Counted from the first letter of the stretch, positions 1 through 8,624 are shown. The stretch: 42,238 bases of DNA from Thermoproteota archaeon (GCA_013153275.1 JAADER010000006.1:1-42238); one strand, 5' to 3'. Translations and numbers: made by a program. The notes: generated by a model not told the origin, from the sequence alone.

Positions 1-399
1 TAGTTTTTGTTTGAGTTTTTGTGTTATTGTTTCTATGTCGTCTCCTATCATGTCGCTTGTACATGTTGTCAAGATGACAATCATGTCAGGACGAAAAACC
101 TCAAAACAAGACAAAACACACTCAAACAACCTACCCTCACCACCAAAAACAACATGAGACTCCGTGAGCCATGTACAGGGAGTCCAATAATGTATCTCTG
201 ACCCCATTATGCTGAACTTTCTCTGCCAGCTACAACCAACAGGACCATGAATGACCGGCAACGTCCTCCTTATCTGAGATATCACCCAGAGAGCTCCTAG
301 AAGCTTGCCATCTATGCAGGACGCGTTGTGGAACGGAAATGCCTCCGTTATCTTGCTTGCAAGAGGCGAGGTATATGGGATCTCTATTACCTTCAGCAT
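1..399 (-). CDS. Nitrogenase component 1-like protein (NifD/NifK family), N-terminal 133 codons; continues past left edge
   Basis: The minus strand is open from an ATG at 399 to base 1. The product carries the three P-cluster-type cysteines of component 1: Cys28 in ASCIDGKLLGA, Cys56 in HGPVGC, and Cys113 in LTTCTSDMIGDD. The spacing of 28 and 57 residues is close to that of NifK. Other family hallmarks are ESHVVFGGE and RPDMIVILTTC. The start overlaps the stop of the NifH-like gene (ATGCTGA), so the two are probably translationally coupled. It is not closely like CfbD as I remember it, whose HGP.GC region reads differently. The true role is unknown: nitrogenase, a tetrapyrrole or F430-type reductase, or a methylthio-alkane reductase-like enzyme are all possible. 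Codons 82-104 are rich in GTT, TTT, GGT and TGT, unlike the neighbours. The C-terminal half is not visible. Confidence 0.85.
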   Translation of the reverse strand, partial: MLKVIEIPYTSPLASKITEAFPFHNASCIDGKLLGALWVISQIRRTLPVIHGPVGCSWQRKFSIMGSEIHYWTPCTWLTESHVVFGGEGRLFECVLSCFEVFRPDMIVILTTCTSDMIGDDIETITQKLKQKL

Positions 400-1268
400 A
401 GTTGACCTACATACTTCACATATAGTTCCTGTAGCTCACCTATTTCTAACGGTCTAGGAATGTCGGCCCTATCGTTCGTTAGCAGCGTATCAGCAAGCTC
501 TCTGAAGACTTGAGCAGCCTTACTACTTGGAGCACATTCTATAACGGTCCTCGCACGGCTCTCAGCCTCAGCTATCTCAGGAAGTTTCGGAATCTTATAT
601 ATGACTGTCGTGTTTACTCTTCTCGCAAACTCCTCAACTATCTCAGGTCGATCTATATGTCCTCTAGCATTATATATTATCCCTCCAAGCTTTGACCCTC
701 CCCTAGACGCGAACCTCCTTATCGCTTTGAGAAGATTATTAGCCGCGTGAAGTGGTAAGTATTCCGAACTTGTTACAACATAGACCTGATCCGCGAAACC
801 CCTTCTCAGAGGCATTGCGAGACCCCCACACACTATATCTCCGGGAACATCGAAGATCACTACATCTGGGCTATATGTATCGAACACGCCTACCTTCTGA
901 AGAATCTCTATCCCAAGTATTATCCCACGACCTGCACACCCTATCCCTGGCTCTGGACCTCCAATCTCTATACATATGGTGTCCCTATATCCTCTCACTA
1001 TGACATTGTTCTCCACTAACCCCTCGATCGTGATCTGTTTTCCTGTAACCACCTCAGTTATATCCATCTCAGCTAACCCTAGATCCCTCATGTATTCAAG
1101 TAGCGGCCTTATCTGTCTGCCTCCATGGAGGTTTCTCGTACAGTCTGTCTTTGGGTCACATCCTATGAGCATGACCTTCAACCCCTTCTCTGCTAGTGCA
1201 GCAGCAACGTTAGTTGAGATCGTTGACTTGCCTATCCCGCCTTTACCATATATGGCTATCTTCCTCAT
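393..1268 (-). CDS. NifH-like iron protein (nitrogenase reductase family)
   Basis: This 291-residue protein is an ATP-driven [4Fe-4S] electron donor of the NifH/BchL/CfbC family. The P-loop GKGGIGKST is at residues 8-16, CDPKTDCTR at 37-45, the first cluster ligand Cys111 in GIGCAGRG, and the second Cys147 in VPGDIVCGG. SSEYLPLHAANN matches the switch region of NifH. Length is normal for the family. It overlaps the component-1-like gene, its expected partner, by 7 nt. A TATA-like stretch near 1285-1297 may give it a promoter of its own downstream of purP. Family and ligands are clear. The substrate of the complex is not, because no nifE, nifN, nifB or chlorophyll gene is visible. Confidence 0.93.
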   Translation of the reverse strand: MRKIAIYGKGGIGKSTISTNVAAALAEKGLKVMLIGCDPKTDCTRNLHGGRQIRPLLEYMRDLGLAEMDITEVVTGKQITIEGLVENNVIVRGYRDTICIEIGGPEPGIGCAGRGIILGIEILQKVGVFDTYSPDVVIFDVPGDIVCGGLAMPLRRGFADQVYVVTSSEYLPLHAANNLLKAIRRFASRGGSKLGGIIYNARGHIDRPEIVEEFARRVNTTVIYKIPKLPEIAEAESRARTVIECAPSSKAAQVFRELADTLLTNDRADIPRPLEIGELQELYVKYVGQLC

Positions 1269-1306
1269 CTCCCATAGTTCCTTCTTGTAGAGATATAAAT
1301 AATTTG

Positions 1307-2374
1307 TTATGTGAGAATTAGCTCGAGACAGGATACTCCCATCTCTGCCGCTATCCTGATCTCTCTAGCTATCCTGCGACCCATGTACATAGGCTCGTTC
1401 CAGTAGAGCCAGCTGTACGGGCTTCCCGAACCAACATATATGTTCGTTCCAGCAACAATTCTTCCACTAAACTCAAAGACTATTATACTGAGATCATCCT
1501 TGACTATGGACTCCAGACAGAAGGGACCGATAGCACCTGGAGGCAGGAGCTCAATGCTCTTTCTAACAAACTTCTTACCATAATCAAGAACAGTCTGAAG
1601 CATCTTCTCTCGAATTACTACAGGTATATTTCCAACAACGACAAAAGATGGTTCAAACATCGAGGCTATCTGCGGTGGAGCTCTCCTTAACCCATCTATA
1701 TTCGTCTCGTATCTGATATCTATGCCAAGTATCTCAACTCTCCGAAATATTGGACTGTAGAAGTAGTGAAAGTACATTGGGACCCCTATAACGTACTCCT
1801 GTACAAGGGCATCCTCTCTACTTCTCAGAACTCCGTTCCTCACATACTCGTCCAGTCTTTTCAGAACCTCTTCACGGCTCGTCGCGAGAAAGAAGAATCT
1901 TCCACCTTTCGCGCCGGGAAGCTTCACTATCACGGGCCTATCTATCTCCTCCTCAAGCGAGTACTCTCGTGGTACTGGTATACCAGAATCCTTGAGGAGT
2001 CTCATCTTAAGCTTCTGATCTCCCTCCCATATCATTAGATCTCTATTACCAAACATGGGTACAGGAAGACTGCGAAATCTCTCAGGACCTACATACTCTA
2101 CAGCGCTCCCATGAGGTACAAATATGGCATTCTCTCTTAACAGCTCCTGGGCAACGTCTAGAGTCTCTGAGAAGTTCTCAACTATTATATACTTGTCTAT
2201 GAGATTTCTGAACTCATCATAGAGCTCGAGCCTCCTCTTCTCAACTATGAGGACTGTTCTTAGACCCTCATCTCTGGCTCCTCTGAGTATCTGAAGAGCG
2301 GAGTGACTTGCAAGCGTTGCTATGGATATGTCTTTCAGGCTGTAGGTCCTAACTATGTCTTTTATAGAGTCCAC
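1307..2374 (-). CDS. purP: 5-formaminoimidazole-4-carboxamide ribotide synthetase PurP
   Basis: PurP is the archaeal ATP-grasp enzyme that formylates AICAR to FAICAR with formate and ATP, the penultimate step of IMP synthesis. The 355-residue product has the family's N-terminal pattern [20 protein letters not shown], followed by an ATP-grasp region ([16 protein letters not shown]) and a C-terminal ATP-binding part with [10 protein letters not shown] and [11 protein letters not shown]. Length agrees with the family. The GTG start at 2374 follows GGAGGT with very short spacing, so the precise start is a little uncertain. It lies 18 nt after the isochorismatase-fold gene and is probably cotranscribed with it. 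No other purine gene is adjacent. Confidence 0.9.
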   Translation of the reverse strand: MDSIKDIVRTYSLKDISIATLASHSALQILRGARDEGLRTVLIVEKRRLELYDEFRNLIDKYIIVENFSETLDVAQELLRENAIFVPHGSAVEYVGPERFRSLPVPMFGNRDLMIWEGDQKLKMRLLKDSGIPVPREYSLEEEIDRPVIVKLPGAKGGRFFFLATSREEVLKRLDEYVRNGVLRSREDALVQEYVIGVPMYFHYFYSPIFRRVEILGIDIRYETNIDGLRRAPPQIASMFEPSFVVVGNIPVVIREKMLQTVLDYGKKFVRKSIELLPPGAIGPFCLESIVKDDLSIIVFEFSGRIVAGTNIYVGSGSPYSWLYWNEPMYMGRRIAREIRIAAEMGVSCLELILT

Positions 2375-2392
2375 GACCTCCGTTAGGATGCT

Positions 2393-2941
2393 CTATTCTT
2401 TAACTATTTTCAGTATGTCTCTGAAACGTGGATGAGATGCGTCTCTAACTAGCTCGAATATGGTCATATCCGTCGTAGATACGTCTACACCGTTCTTGAG
2501 TAGTCTATGAAGGCAGAGCTCGTAGTCTAGTCTCAATCTTGATGATGTTGCATCATATATCACTACTGGTCTATATCCTCTCGATAAGGCATCAACAGCT
2601 GTCTGATAGACACATATATGTAGCTCAATACCTGTAAGCAGTACATTTCTCCTACCTACCTCGCTGAGCTTTTTCTCGAAGTCTCTGTTTCCAAAACAGC
2701 TGAACGTCGTCTTCTCTATAGGCTTGTAGAGGTCTCCTAGCTCCTCTCTGATCTCTCTGACCGTCTGTCCCATGCCTTTGGGATACTGCTCTGTTATGAT
2801 TATGGGTATGTTAAGGAGCTTGCAGACTCTTATGAGCTTTATGACATTCTTGAGAAGTCTATCCTTATCTAGAACTACGTTGAATAGTTTCTCCTGTATG
2901 TCGACTATGACGAGTACTGAATCATCTATGTTTATCAGCAC
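2393..2941 (-). CDS. Isochorismatase-fold cysteine hydrolase
   Basis: The 182-residue product is an isochorismatase-superfamily hydrolase. The expected Asp-Lys-Cys triad is visible: Asp14 in VIVDIQEK, the Lys in EKTTFSCF, and the Cys in ELHICVYQTA. The nicotinamidase metal motif (D-x-H followed by a second H) is not evident, so the substrate is probably not nicotinamide and cannot be assigned. The start is GTG (2941), about 29 nt below a TATA box at 2965-2975, consistent with a nearly leaderless mRNA. It is the first gene of the run leading into purP and the NifH-like pair. Confidence 0.85.
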   Translation of the reverse strand: MLINIDDSVLVIVDIQEKLFNVVLDKDRLLKNVIKLIRVCKLLNIPIIITEQYPKGMGQTVREIREELGDLYKPIEKTTFSCFGNRDFEKKLSEVGRRNVLLTGIELHICVYQTAVDALSRGYRPVVIYDATSSRLRLDYELCLHRLLKNGVDVSTTDMTIFELVRDASHPRFRDILKIVKE

Positions 2942-2964
2942 GTTCTATCTTGTTCGCTTCCTCG

Positions 2965-2975
2965 TTTAAAATTTT
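2965..2975 (-). promoter_or_regulatory. TATA box for the minus-strand operon starting at 2941
   Basis: The A/T-only stretch TTTAAAATTTT is centred about 29 nt upstream of the GTG start at 2941, the usual archaeal TATA position for a near-leaderless transcript. Confidence 0.55.
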
Positions 2976-3033
2976 GTGCTCATGTGCAAACACTATTGTG
3001 ACTATTCTACAGTTTTTTCATTATAGATTCTGA

Positions 3034-3044
3034 ATATAGTAAAT
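3034..3044 (+). promoter_or_regulatory. TATA box of the acetyl-CoA synthetase gene
   Basis: ATATAGTAAAT is centred about 35 nt upstream of the ATG at 3074. Transcription would start near 3065, leaving a leader of about 9 nt. Confidence 0.5.
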
Positions 3045-3073
3045 AAAGCCGTAAAACGTAGTATGAAGACAAG

Positions 3074-5071
3074 ATGTCGGAGACGGCATTACCCTTCCAC
3101 GAGAGGATAATCCCCCCAAGCTGGAAGGACCGCACGGTAGACATCGAGGAGTTCAAGAAGCTTCGAGAGGAGAGTCTTAGAAATATTGAGGAGTTCTGGG
3201 CAAAGATTGCAGAGGAGCTCCCCTGGTTCAAGAAGTGGGATAAGGTTCTCGACGCAAGCAACCCACCATTCTACAAGTGGTTCGTCGGAGCGGAGACAAA
3301 CATGAGCTACCTCTGCCTCGACTGGCAGCTCCAGAAGGGTAGAAAGAACAAGGTTGCCCTCATATGGGAGGGAGAGCCCGTTAACGAGAAGGGCGAGCCT
3401 ACAGAGGTGAGAAAGCTCACATATTACGACCTCTGGAGAGAGACTAACAGGATAGCATACATGCTCAAGAACAAGCTTGGAGTGAGGAAAGGAGAGATAA
3501 TAACGTTCTACTGCCCAATGCTACCTGAGCTGGCTGCATTCCTTCTCGCAGTAGCTAGACTTGGAGCAGCTCACAGCGTGGTCTTCAGTGGATTCAGCTC
3601 ACAGGCACTAGCAGAGAGAATAAAGGATGCAGAATCTCGAATAGTTGTAACCGCCGACGGTATGTATAGAAGAGGAAAGATACTGAGACTTAAGGACGTA
3701 GTAGACGAGGCAGTAAAGCACTGTCCATCAGTAGAGAAGGTCATTGTCATACGTAGAGTAGGCCTGGAGGATCTGAACATGGTCAAGGGCAGAGACCTGT
3801 TCTTCGACGAGCTCATGGAGGACGTTCCAAAGAACGTCTACGTGGAGCCAGAGAGGATGAAGAGCGAGGACATGCTATTCATACTCTACACCTCGGGAAC
3901 AACAGGCAAGCCTAAGGGAATAGTACATGACATAGGGGGATATGCTGTAGGACTATATGCAACAATGAAGTGGATATTTGATGTACGTGATGACGACATA
4001 TTCTTCAACACTGCAGACATAGGATGGATTACAGGTCACTCATATAACCTGTATGGTCCACTACTTACAGGTCTAACGTTCATATGGTATGAGGGAGCGC
4101 CAGACTATCCAGCGCCGGACAGGTGGTGGTCAATAATTGAGAGATATGGAGTAACAGTGTTCTATACCTCGCCAACAGCTATAAGAATGTTCATGAGATA
4201 TGGAGAGGACTGGATAAAGAAGCATGACTTATCAACTCTAAGGATTGCTCACACTGTTGGGGAGCCAATAAATCCAGAGGCATGGAGATGGTACTTCAAG
4301 AACCTATGTAACGAGGACTGTGCAGCATCATCCACATGGTGGATGACTGAGACAGGAATAATAATGATATCACACACACCAGGCCTCAAGCTCATACCGC
4401 TGAAACCTGGAACAAATGCCATGCCGATACCGGGCGTAGATGCAGATGTAGTGAACGAGAAGGGAGAACCATGTCCGCCAGGAGCGAAGGGATACCTGGT
4501 AATAAAGACTCCATGGCCTGGAATGCTCTTGACAATATATAAGGACCCTGACAGATACATAAAGACCTACTGGAGCAAGTTCCCCATCCTACTATACTAT
4601 AGCGGAGACTTCGCAGTAAAGGACCAGGACGGTTACATATGGGTACTAGGAAGAGCTGACGAGGTACTGAAAGTTGCGGGACACAGAATAGGCACCGCAG
4701 AGATAGAGTCAGCACTGGTGCAGCATCCTGCAGTAGCAGAGGCAGCCGTGGTAGGTAAGCCAGACCCTGTTAAGGGTGAGGTGCCGGTAGCCTTCGTAGT
4801 GCTGAGACAGGGATACTCTCCATCTCCTGACCTAGTGAAGGAGTTGAAAGTATGGGTCAGAAAGAGCATAGGACCTGTAGCAGAGCCAGCAGAGATATAC
4901 TTCGTAACTAAGCTACCAAAGACAAGAAGCGGAAAGATCATGAGAAGACTAATAAAGGCAGTGCTCCTAGCCCAGCCTCTAGGAGACGTATCAACACTAG
5001 AGGACGAGGCTAGCGTTGAAGAGGTAAAGAAGGCCTACGAAGAGTTCAAGAAACTACTAGAGGGCCAGTAA
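3074..5071 (+). CDS. acs: Acetyl-CoA synthetase, AMP-forming
   Basis: Acs activates acetate to acetyl-AMP and then acetyl-CoA in the cytoplasm. At 665 residues the protein is full length. It has the N-terminal Acs region (FHERIIPPSW), the adenylation motif YTSGTTGKPKG, the acetate-pocket motif TWWMTETG containing the Trp that selects a short acyl chain, the hinge GRADEVLKVAGHRIGTAE, and the C-terminal KTRSGKIMRR with the lysine acetylated in other Acs enzymes. It stands alone; the convergent cbf5 gene ends 2 nt away. In a crenarchaeon Acs may serve acetate assimilation or, as in some autotrophs, activation of other short acids. That second role is an inference. Confidence 0.96.
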   Translation: MSETALPFHERIIPPSWKDRTVDIEEFKKLREESLRNIEEFWAKIAEELPWFKKWDKVLDASNPPFYKWFVGAETNMSYLCLDWQLQKGRKNKVALIWEGEPVNEKGEPTEVRKLTYYDLWRETNRIAYMLKNKLGVRKGEIITFYCPMLPELAAFLLAVARLGAAHSVVFSGFSSQALAERIKDAESRIVVTADGMYRRGKILRLKDVVDEAVKHCPSVEKVIVIRRVGLEDLNMVKGRDLFFDELMEDVPKNVYVEPERMKSEDMLFILYTSGTTGKPKGIVHDIGGYAVGLYATMKWIFDVRDDDIFFNTADIGWITGHSYNLYGPLLTGLTFIWYEGAPDYPAPDRWWSIIERYGVTVFYTSPTAIRMFMRYGEDWIKKHDLSTLRIAHTVGEPINPEAWRWYFKNLCNEDCAASSTWWMTETGIIMISHTPGLKLIPLKPGTNAMPIPGVDADVVNEKGEPCPPGAKGYLVIKTPWPGMLLTIYKDPDRYIKTYWSKFPILLYYSGDFAVKDQDGYIWVLGRADEVLKVAGHRIGTAEIESALVQHPAVAEAAVVGKPDPVKGEVPVAFVVLRQGYSPSPDLVKELKVWVRKSIGPVAEPAEIYFVTKLPKTRSGKIMRRLIKAVLLAQPLGDVSTLEDEASVEEVKKAYEEFKKLLEGQ

Positions 5072-5073
5072 AC

Positions 5074-6111
5074 CTAGAACCTTACCTCACCCTTCTCTTT
5101 AGCACTCTTCCACAGCTTAGGATATGTACCCCTCCTCATTACTACTCTAGTTATCTTTGCAACTATTCCCCTACCTGCTGCAAGTATATCCCTAGCAGAC
5201 ATTGTAGCTATCCCAAGCGCTATGAGCTCATCCTTAAGAGTCATCAGCGCAACCATCTTTCCCTTCTCCACGTCGCTCGTAAGCTTGACGACTCCCGGAG
5301 CTGCTAGAGCTGCACCATGACATAATGCGTCTACCGCGGAGTCTCTTACCCATATCTTTGGTAAGTGCTTTACCATGTCCTCGACAGGTCTTATGTACTG
5401 TCTTAAAAGATCCTCATACCCTGTCTCTCTCCATATGAAATATGCCTCTCTCAGCTGGTTAAGTGTCACAGCCTCATTTTCTGTCCATAATCCTGCTCTC
5501 GTTCTTCTGAGCTCTCTCATGTTTGCTCCGCATCCCAGTATCTCTCCTATATCATGTATCAGCTTTCTAGCATATGTTCCTGCCTCGACAACCATCCTTA
5601 TTATACAGTATTTGCCGTTCTTCTCGAGCAGCTCCAATCTATATACCTTCTTTGTCCTGAGCTGTCTCTTTACAGCACATCTGAGAGGAGGCTTCTGATA
5701 TATCTCGCCCTCAAACAGCTTTAGAACCTGTATGAGCTTGTCCTCGGGAACGTCCTCGTGAAGCTTCATTACAGCAACATACTCTTTCACGCTCTGTGAT
5801 ATTGCTTGTAGAGCTTTAGTAGACTCTTCTAGTGCGACAGGTAACACACCTGAGACGCCAGGATCCAGAGTTCCAGCGTGGCCTGCCTTTCGTAGTCCAA
5901 GGAGTCTCTTAAGCCATGCTACTGCCTCATGGCTTGTCGGTCCTCTAGGCTTGTCGAGAACTACGAACCCGTACTTTATGTGAAGATCTATAGGTCTCTT
6001 ATGCGGATAATATCCCCATTCTGGGTTTGTCTCCTCATTTTCGAGCTTATGAAGAACCTCCACATTCCTCTCCTTACCTTCGGCCTCTACCTCTCTAACT
6101 TCTGAGTGCAT
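5074..6111 (-). CDS. cbf5: tRNA/rRNA pseudouridine synthase Cbf5 (H/ACA RNP catalytic subunit)
   Basis: Cbf5 (dyskerin/TruB family) is the catalytic subunit of archaeal H/ACA RNPs and can also act guide-free at tRNA U55. The 345-residue product has the catalytic motif GHAGTLDPGVSGVLP with its Asp, the family motif KPRGPTSHEAVAWLK, EAGTYARKLIHDIG, and a C-terminal PUA domain (from about residue 245, ending with ARDILAAGRGIVAKITRVVM and GTYPKLWK). The ATG at 6111 lies about 23-26 nt below a TATA box, so the transcript should be leaderless. It is divergent from the UPF0179 gene. Confidence 0.97.
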   Translation of the reverse strand: MHSEVREVEAEGKERNVEVLHKLENEETNPEWGYYPHKRPIDLHIKYGFVVLDKPRGPTSHEAVAWLKRLLGLRKAGHAGTLDPGVSGVLPVALEESTKALQAISQSVKEYVAVMKLHEDVPEDKLIQVLKLFEGEIYQKPPLRCAVKRQLRTKKVYRLELLEKNGKYCIIRMVVEAGTYARKLIHDIGEILGCGANMRELRRTRAGLWTENEAVTLNQLREAYFIWRETGYEDLLRQYIRPVEDMVKHLPKIWVRDSAVDALCHGAALAAPGVVKLTSDVEKGKMVALMTLKDELIALGIATMSARDILAAGRGIVAKITRVVMRRGTYPKLWKSAKEKGEVRF

Positions 6112-6129
6112 CGGTGGATTCCTCTTGAA

Positions 6130-6140
6130 AAATACTTAAA
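6130..6140. promoter_or_regulatory. Shared bidirectional TATA region between cbf5 and the UPF0179 gene
   Basis: AAATACTTAAA reads as a TATA box on both strands. It is about 23-26 nt upstream of the cbf5 ATG (6111, minus) and about 30 nt upstream of the GTG at 6165 (plus). Only 53 nt separate the two chosen start codons. Confidence 0.5.
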
Positions 6141-6164
6141 CACTTGTTTAAAAAGAGTAGAAGG

Positions 6165-6626
6165 GTGCAGGTTGAGATTAAGGGAAAAAGATTACTAACA
6201 TTGATCGGCGAAGGACAAGCCCGTGTAGGACACATCTTTAAGATATTCTCGATACCTGACGAGTGTAGACGATGCCCACTATTCCAAGCATGCATGGCCA
6301 AGCTCAAGGTAGGTAGAAGATATAGAGTCGTAGAGGTCAGAAGAGTGAACCTACCAAGAGTTGAGAGATGTCTACTGACAGGAGAGGCCTTAACACCTGT
6401 AATTGTTGAGGAGCTCCCACTAAAGATAGCGATACCGTATACTCCAAACGTTATAGAAGGTGTCGTAACAATGTTCAACGTGATTGATGAGAGATGCCAG
6501 AGAAGGCTCTCAGAGGACTTCAACGCAATAAAACCTGGAACTAAGATAAGAATACTGAAGATACTGGGCTCATCGGTATGTGGCAACAGGAAGTTCATGA
6601 TAGTACTTGTCGAGGCACTAGACTAA
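6165..6626 (+). CDS. UPF0179 family protein
   Basis: The 153-residue protein belongs to the archaeal UPF0179 family, whose function is unknown. It shows the conserved cysteines CRRCPLFQAC near the N-terminus, and further Cys at VERCL, DERCQ and SSVCG, suggesting a zinc or Fe-S site. I chose GTG 6165 over the in-frame TTG at 6144 because the TATA box at 6130-6140 would start transcription near 6160, downstream of the TTG. If the TTG were used the protein would be 7 residues longer. It is convergent with pus10, with 6 nt between stop codons. Confidence 0.85.
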   Translation: MQVEIKGKRLLTLIGEGQARVGHIFKIFSIPDECRRCPLFQACMAKLKVGRRYRVVEVRRVNLPRVERCLLTGEALTPVIVEELPLKIAIPYTPNVIEGVVTMFNVIDERCQRRLSEDFNAIKPGTKIRILKILGSSVCGNRKFMIVLVEALD

Positions 6627-6632
6627 CTAGTA

Positions 6633-7919
6633 CTAGTATGAATCTAAAACATCTAGAACATCAAGCAACAGCGGAACAGCATCTTGTCCTAAGGTATCGC
6701 TCACGCTAGGCGTAGTTCTCCCCTCATCTCCCGTTATTAGCTCCTTCACGTAGAGCCCTCCCTGACACTTTATTATCAGCTCGAGGAGCCTATCGTGGAT
6801 CTTGATGACTCTCATCTCGTATACCATCCTCACCCTACGCTTCTTCGGAGGCTTTCTTCTTATTCTACGCGGAGTGTACTGAATAACTTGCCTGTTCCTG
6901 AAATACTCCTCAAGAGATCTAGCTTCCTCATCCGAGATCTCACGTGCCAGGAGCACTAGAGCCCTATATATCTTGACGTGACGTGAGGCCTCGCTCTTCA
7001 ATCTCTCTATCACTCTCCTGTTAACTATCTTCACGTCACTAGAGAGCTCGAAAGGCTCATCTTGAAGATCTATAATCTCTCTCAGAGACGATTCCTCAGG
7101 TCTTCTCCGAGGCTCTATGAACGCTATCACTAGAGGTCTCCCTCTCCCTAGCATCCTCACGTCAGTATCCTCCCTACCTGAGGCATGTACTATGGCCTCC
7201 CTTGCACGTAGCCTGCTACATATATTATCATTAATAACTTTCTGGAGAGATGTTATCACATTAAGTCTGAGCTGGACCTGAGAAACCCCTCTCAGTATCT
7301 TTCTGTATCGTGTATATACGTATAGAGGCTTGATATCAATCCTAACATCATTGTTAACTATATCTACCACTATCTCAACGTCTGGACTGAACCTCTCGAA
7401 GACCTTATCTCTCAGATAGACCCTCAACTTCTTTCCAATTACCCTGTTGATCTCACGCTTTATGGACTCAGCCCACTCCGATCCAACGTTGGTGACAACC
7501 TCAAGCTCTCTCATAAGTATGTCTCTAGGAATAGTCGTGCCAACATGGTACGTCCTGAACTCAACATCCTCCTCTCTTATCTTGTCCAGGATCATTTTCA
7601 CGATAACATCGACCTTGTTGAACAGATCTCCACCACATATGTAACACCTTTTCACATCCACCTTTGTCCCATGTATCTCCTCTAGATACCTTATCGACGG
7701 CTCATGACCGCTCTCGGCAAGCTTCTCTATGTCGGGCAGAGTGTTCTCCTGCTTAGCTCTACCGTGAAGATAGAGTAGGAGAACATTCTTTATCGATCTC
7801 CCTCTCTCGTCGTTCTCCATTCCATAGCCAAGTCTAGCGAAGATTCTTCCCAGACAGTGATCACAGAGCGGGTATATTCTCAAAGCTTTCAAAGCTTTAT
7901 CAATTATGTTAACCTCCAC
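6633..7919 (-). CDS. pus10: tRNA pseudouridine synthase Pus10 (psi54/psi55)
   Basis: Pus10 makes pseudouridine at positions 54 and 55 of archaeal tRNA. The 428-residue product has the N-terminal CDHCLGRIFARLGYG and CYICGG motifs (a four-Cys zinc site), a THUMP-like region, and the catalytic-Asp motif GREDTDVRMLGRGRP. The C-terminus ends with the GGLYVKELITGDEGRTTPS pattern of the family. The GTG at 7919 is about 28 nt below the TATA box at 7944-7951. TrmY, encoded at 29.9 kb, would methylate the psi54 this enzyme makes. Confidence 0.95.
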   Translation of the reverse strand: MEVNIIDKALKALRIYPLCDHCLGRIFARLGYGMENDERGRSIKNVLLLYLHGRAKQENTLPDIEKLAESGHEPSIRYLEEIHGTKVDVKRCYICGGDLFNKVDVIVKMILDKIREEDVEFRTYHVGTTIPRDILMRELEVVTNVGSEWAESIKREINRVIGKKLRVYLRDKVFERFSPDVEIVVDIVNNDVRIDIKPLYVYTRYRKILRGVSQVQLRLNVITSLQKVINDNICSRLRAREAIVHASGREDTDVRMLGRGRPLVIAFIEPRRRPEESSLREIIDLQDEPFELSSDVKIVNRRVIERLKSEASRHVKIYRALVLLAREISDEEARSLEEYFRNRQVIQYTPRRIRRKPPKKRRVRMVYEMRVIKIHDRLLELIIKCQGGLYVKELITGDEGRTTPSVSDTLGQDAVPLLLDVLDVLDSY

Positions 7920-7943
7920 TTGTGATTATGTGAGGCGTCCGGA

Positions 7944-7951
7944 TTAAAATA
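7944..7951. promoter_or_regulatory. Bidirectional TATA box between pus10 and marC
   Basis: TTAAAATA is centred 28 nt from the pus10 GTG (7919, minus) and about 26 nt from the ATG at 7974 (plus). It can serve two leaderless transcripts, and it argues that marC starts at 7974 rather than at 7956. Confidence 0.55.
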
Positions 7952-7973
7952 TGTTATGCCTATAGTCTCATCT

Positions 7974-8582
7974 ATGTTGGAGAAGGCTCTCATGAATACT
8001 CTGTTCATGGCTATACAGTTATTAGCTATAATAGACCCAACTGGTGCCATACCACTTCTAGCGCCAGTGCTTGCACAGGCTGATGAGAGGACATTAAGGA
8101 AGATAGATAAGCTGGTTGGTCTAGGAGTCCCCTCAATACTGATACTGTTTGCAGTAGCTGGGCAGTTTCTGTTGCAGGTGTTCTCTATAAGGACGCCGGA
8201 TCTTGAGATTGCTGGAGGAATAATACTTCTCATAGTGTCAATAGACATTCTTAGGGAAGGATACCCAAAAACAGCTAGCATAAACGTGGAGGAGTTCGTT
8301 TTCGTACCAATAATAACTCCCATGCTTGTCGGTCCTGGAGCGATAACCGCCGTCCTAGTAATGAGGAGCACATACCCTCTCTGGCAGGTCGTTCTCAGCA
8401 TCCTGATAGCGTCAGGAGTCACGTTCATAGTCATAAAGTTCTCCCAGAAAATACTTAGAAGACTAGGAGAGGACATGCTGAAGTTCATAGGAAGATTCAT
8501 GAGCCTCATAGTGGCTGGATGGTCAGTATCCTTAATAATCCAGGGCATAAGAGAGGTAGTGAGGACATTTCACATGTGCTGA
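7974..8582 (+). CDS. MarC family integral membrane protein
   Basis: The protein is a six-helix membrane protein of the MarC/UPF0056 family, of unknown transport role. It has the family's IDPTGAIPLLAPVLA motif in the first helix region, a later LVGPGAITAVLV repeat in the second half, and hydrophobic helices throughout. I place the start at ATG 7974 (202 residues) because the TATA box at 7944-7951 puts transcription start on that ATG; an in-frame ATG at 7956 would add six residues. Its last bases overlap the C box of a C/D sRNA. Confidence 0.87.
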   Translation: MLEKALMNTLFMAIQLLAIIDPTGAIPLLAPVLAQADERTLRKIDKLVGLGVPSILILFAVAGQFLLQVFSIRTPDLEIAGGIILLIVSIDILREGYPKTASINVEEFVFVPIITPMLVGPGAITAVLVMRSTYPLWQVVLSILIASGVTFIVIKFSQKILRRLGEDMLKFIGRFMSLIVAGWSVSLIIQGIREVVRTFHMC

Positions 8583-8624
8583 GAAGGCATTTGGCTGACA
8601 TGTGATGAGCGCTGGAACATCTGA
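8576..8624 (+). ncRNA. C/D box sRNA overlapping the marC stop codon
   Basis: C box GTGCTGA (8576-8582), 12-nt guide, D' CTGA (8595-8598), 3-nt spacer, C' GTGATGA (8602-8608), 12-nt guide, D CTGA (8621-8624). The marC stop lies inside the C box, so the RNA is probably processed from the marC transcript. The D' guide (8583-8594) is complementary at 11 of 12 positions to CCAAATGCCTT, which I recall following AAGGTAGC in archaeal 23S domain IV; that would place the methyl on the third A. This target is from memory and unchecked. Confidence 0.82.

Noticed and set aside
7-201. Plus-strand open frame near the left edge
   Set aside because: It is a shadow of the component-1-like gene on the minus strand, whose conserved cysteines and motifs are unmistakable.
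393-1268. Nitrogen fixation operon together with amt-glnK
   Set aside because: The pairs are 40 kb apart and no nifB, nifE or nifN gene is seen; diazotrophy cannot be claimed.
4249-4560. Minus-strand open frames inside acs, rgy, sat and other long genes
   Set aside because: They are low-complexity Ser/Leu-rich shadows of the strong genes on the opposite strand, with no motifs.
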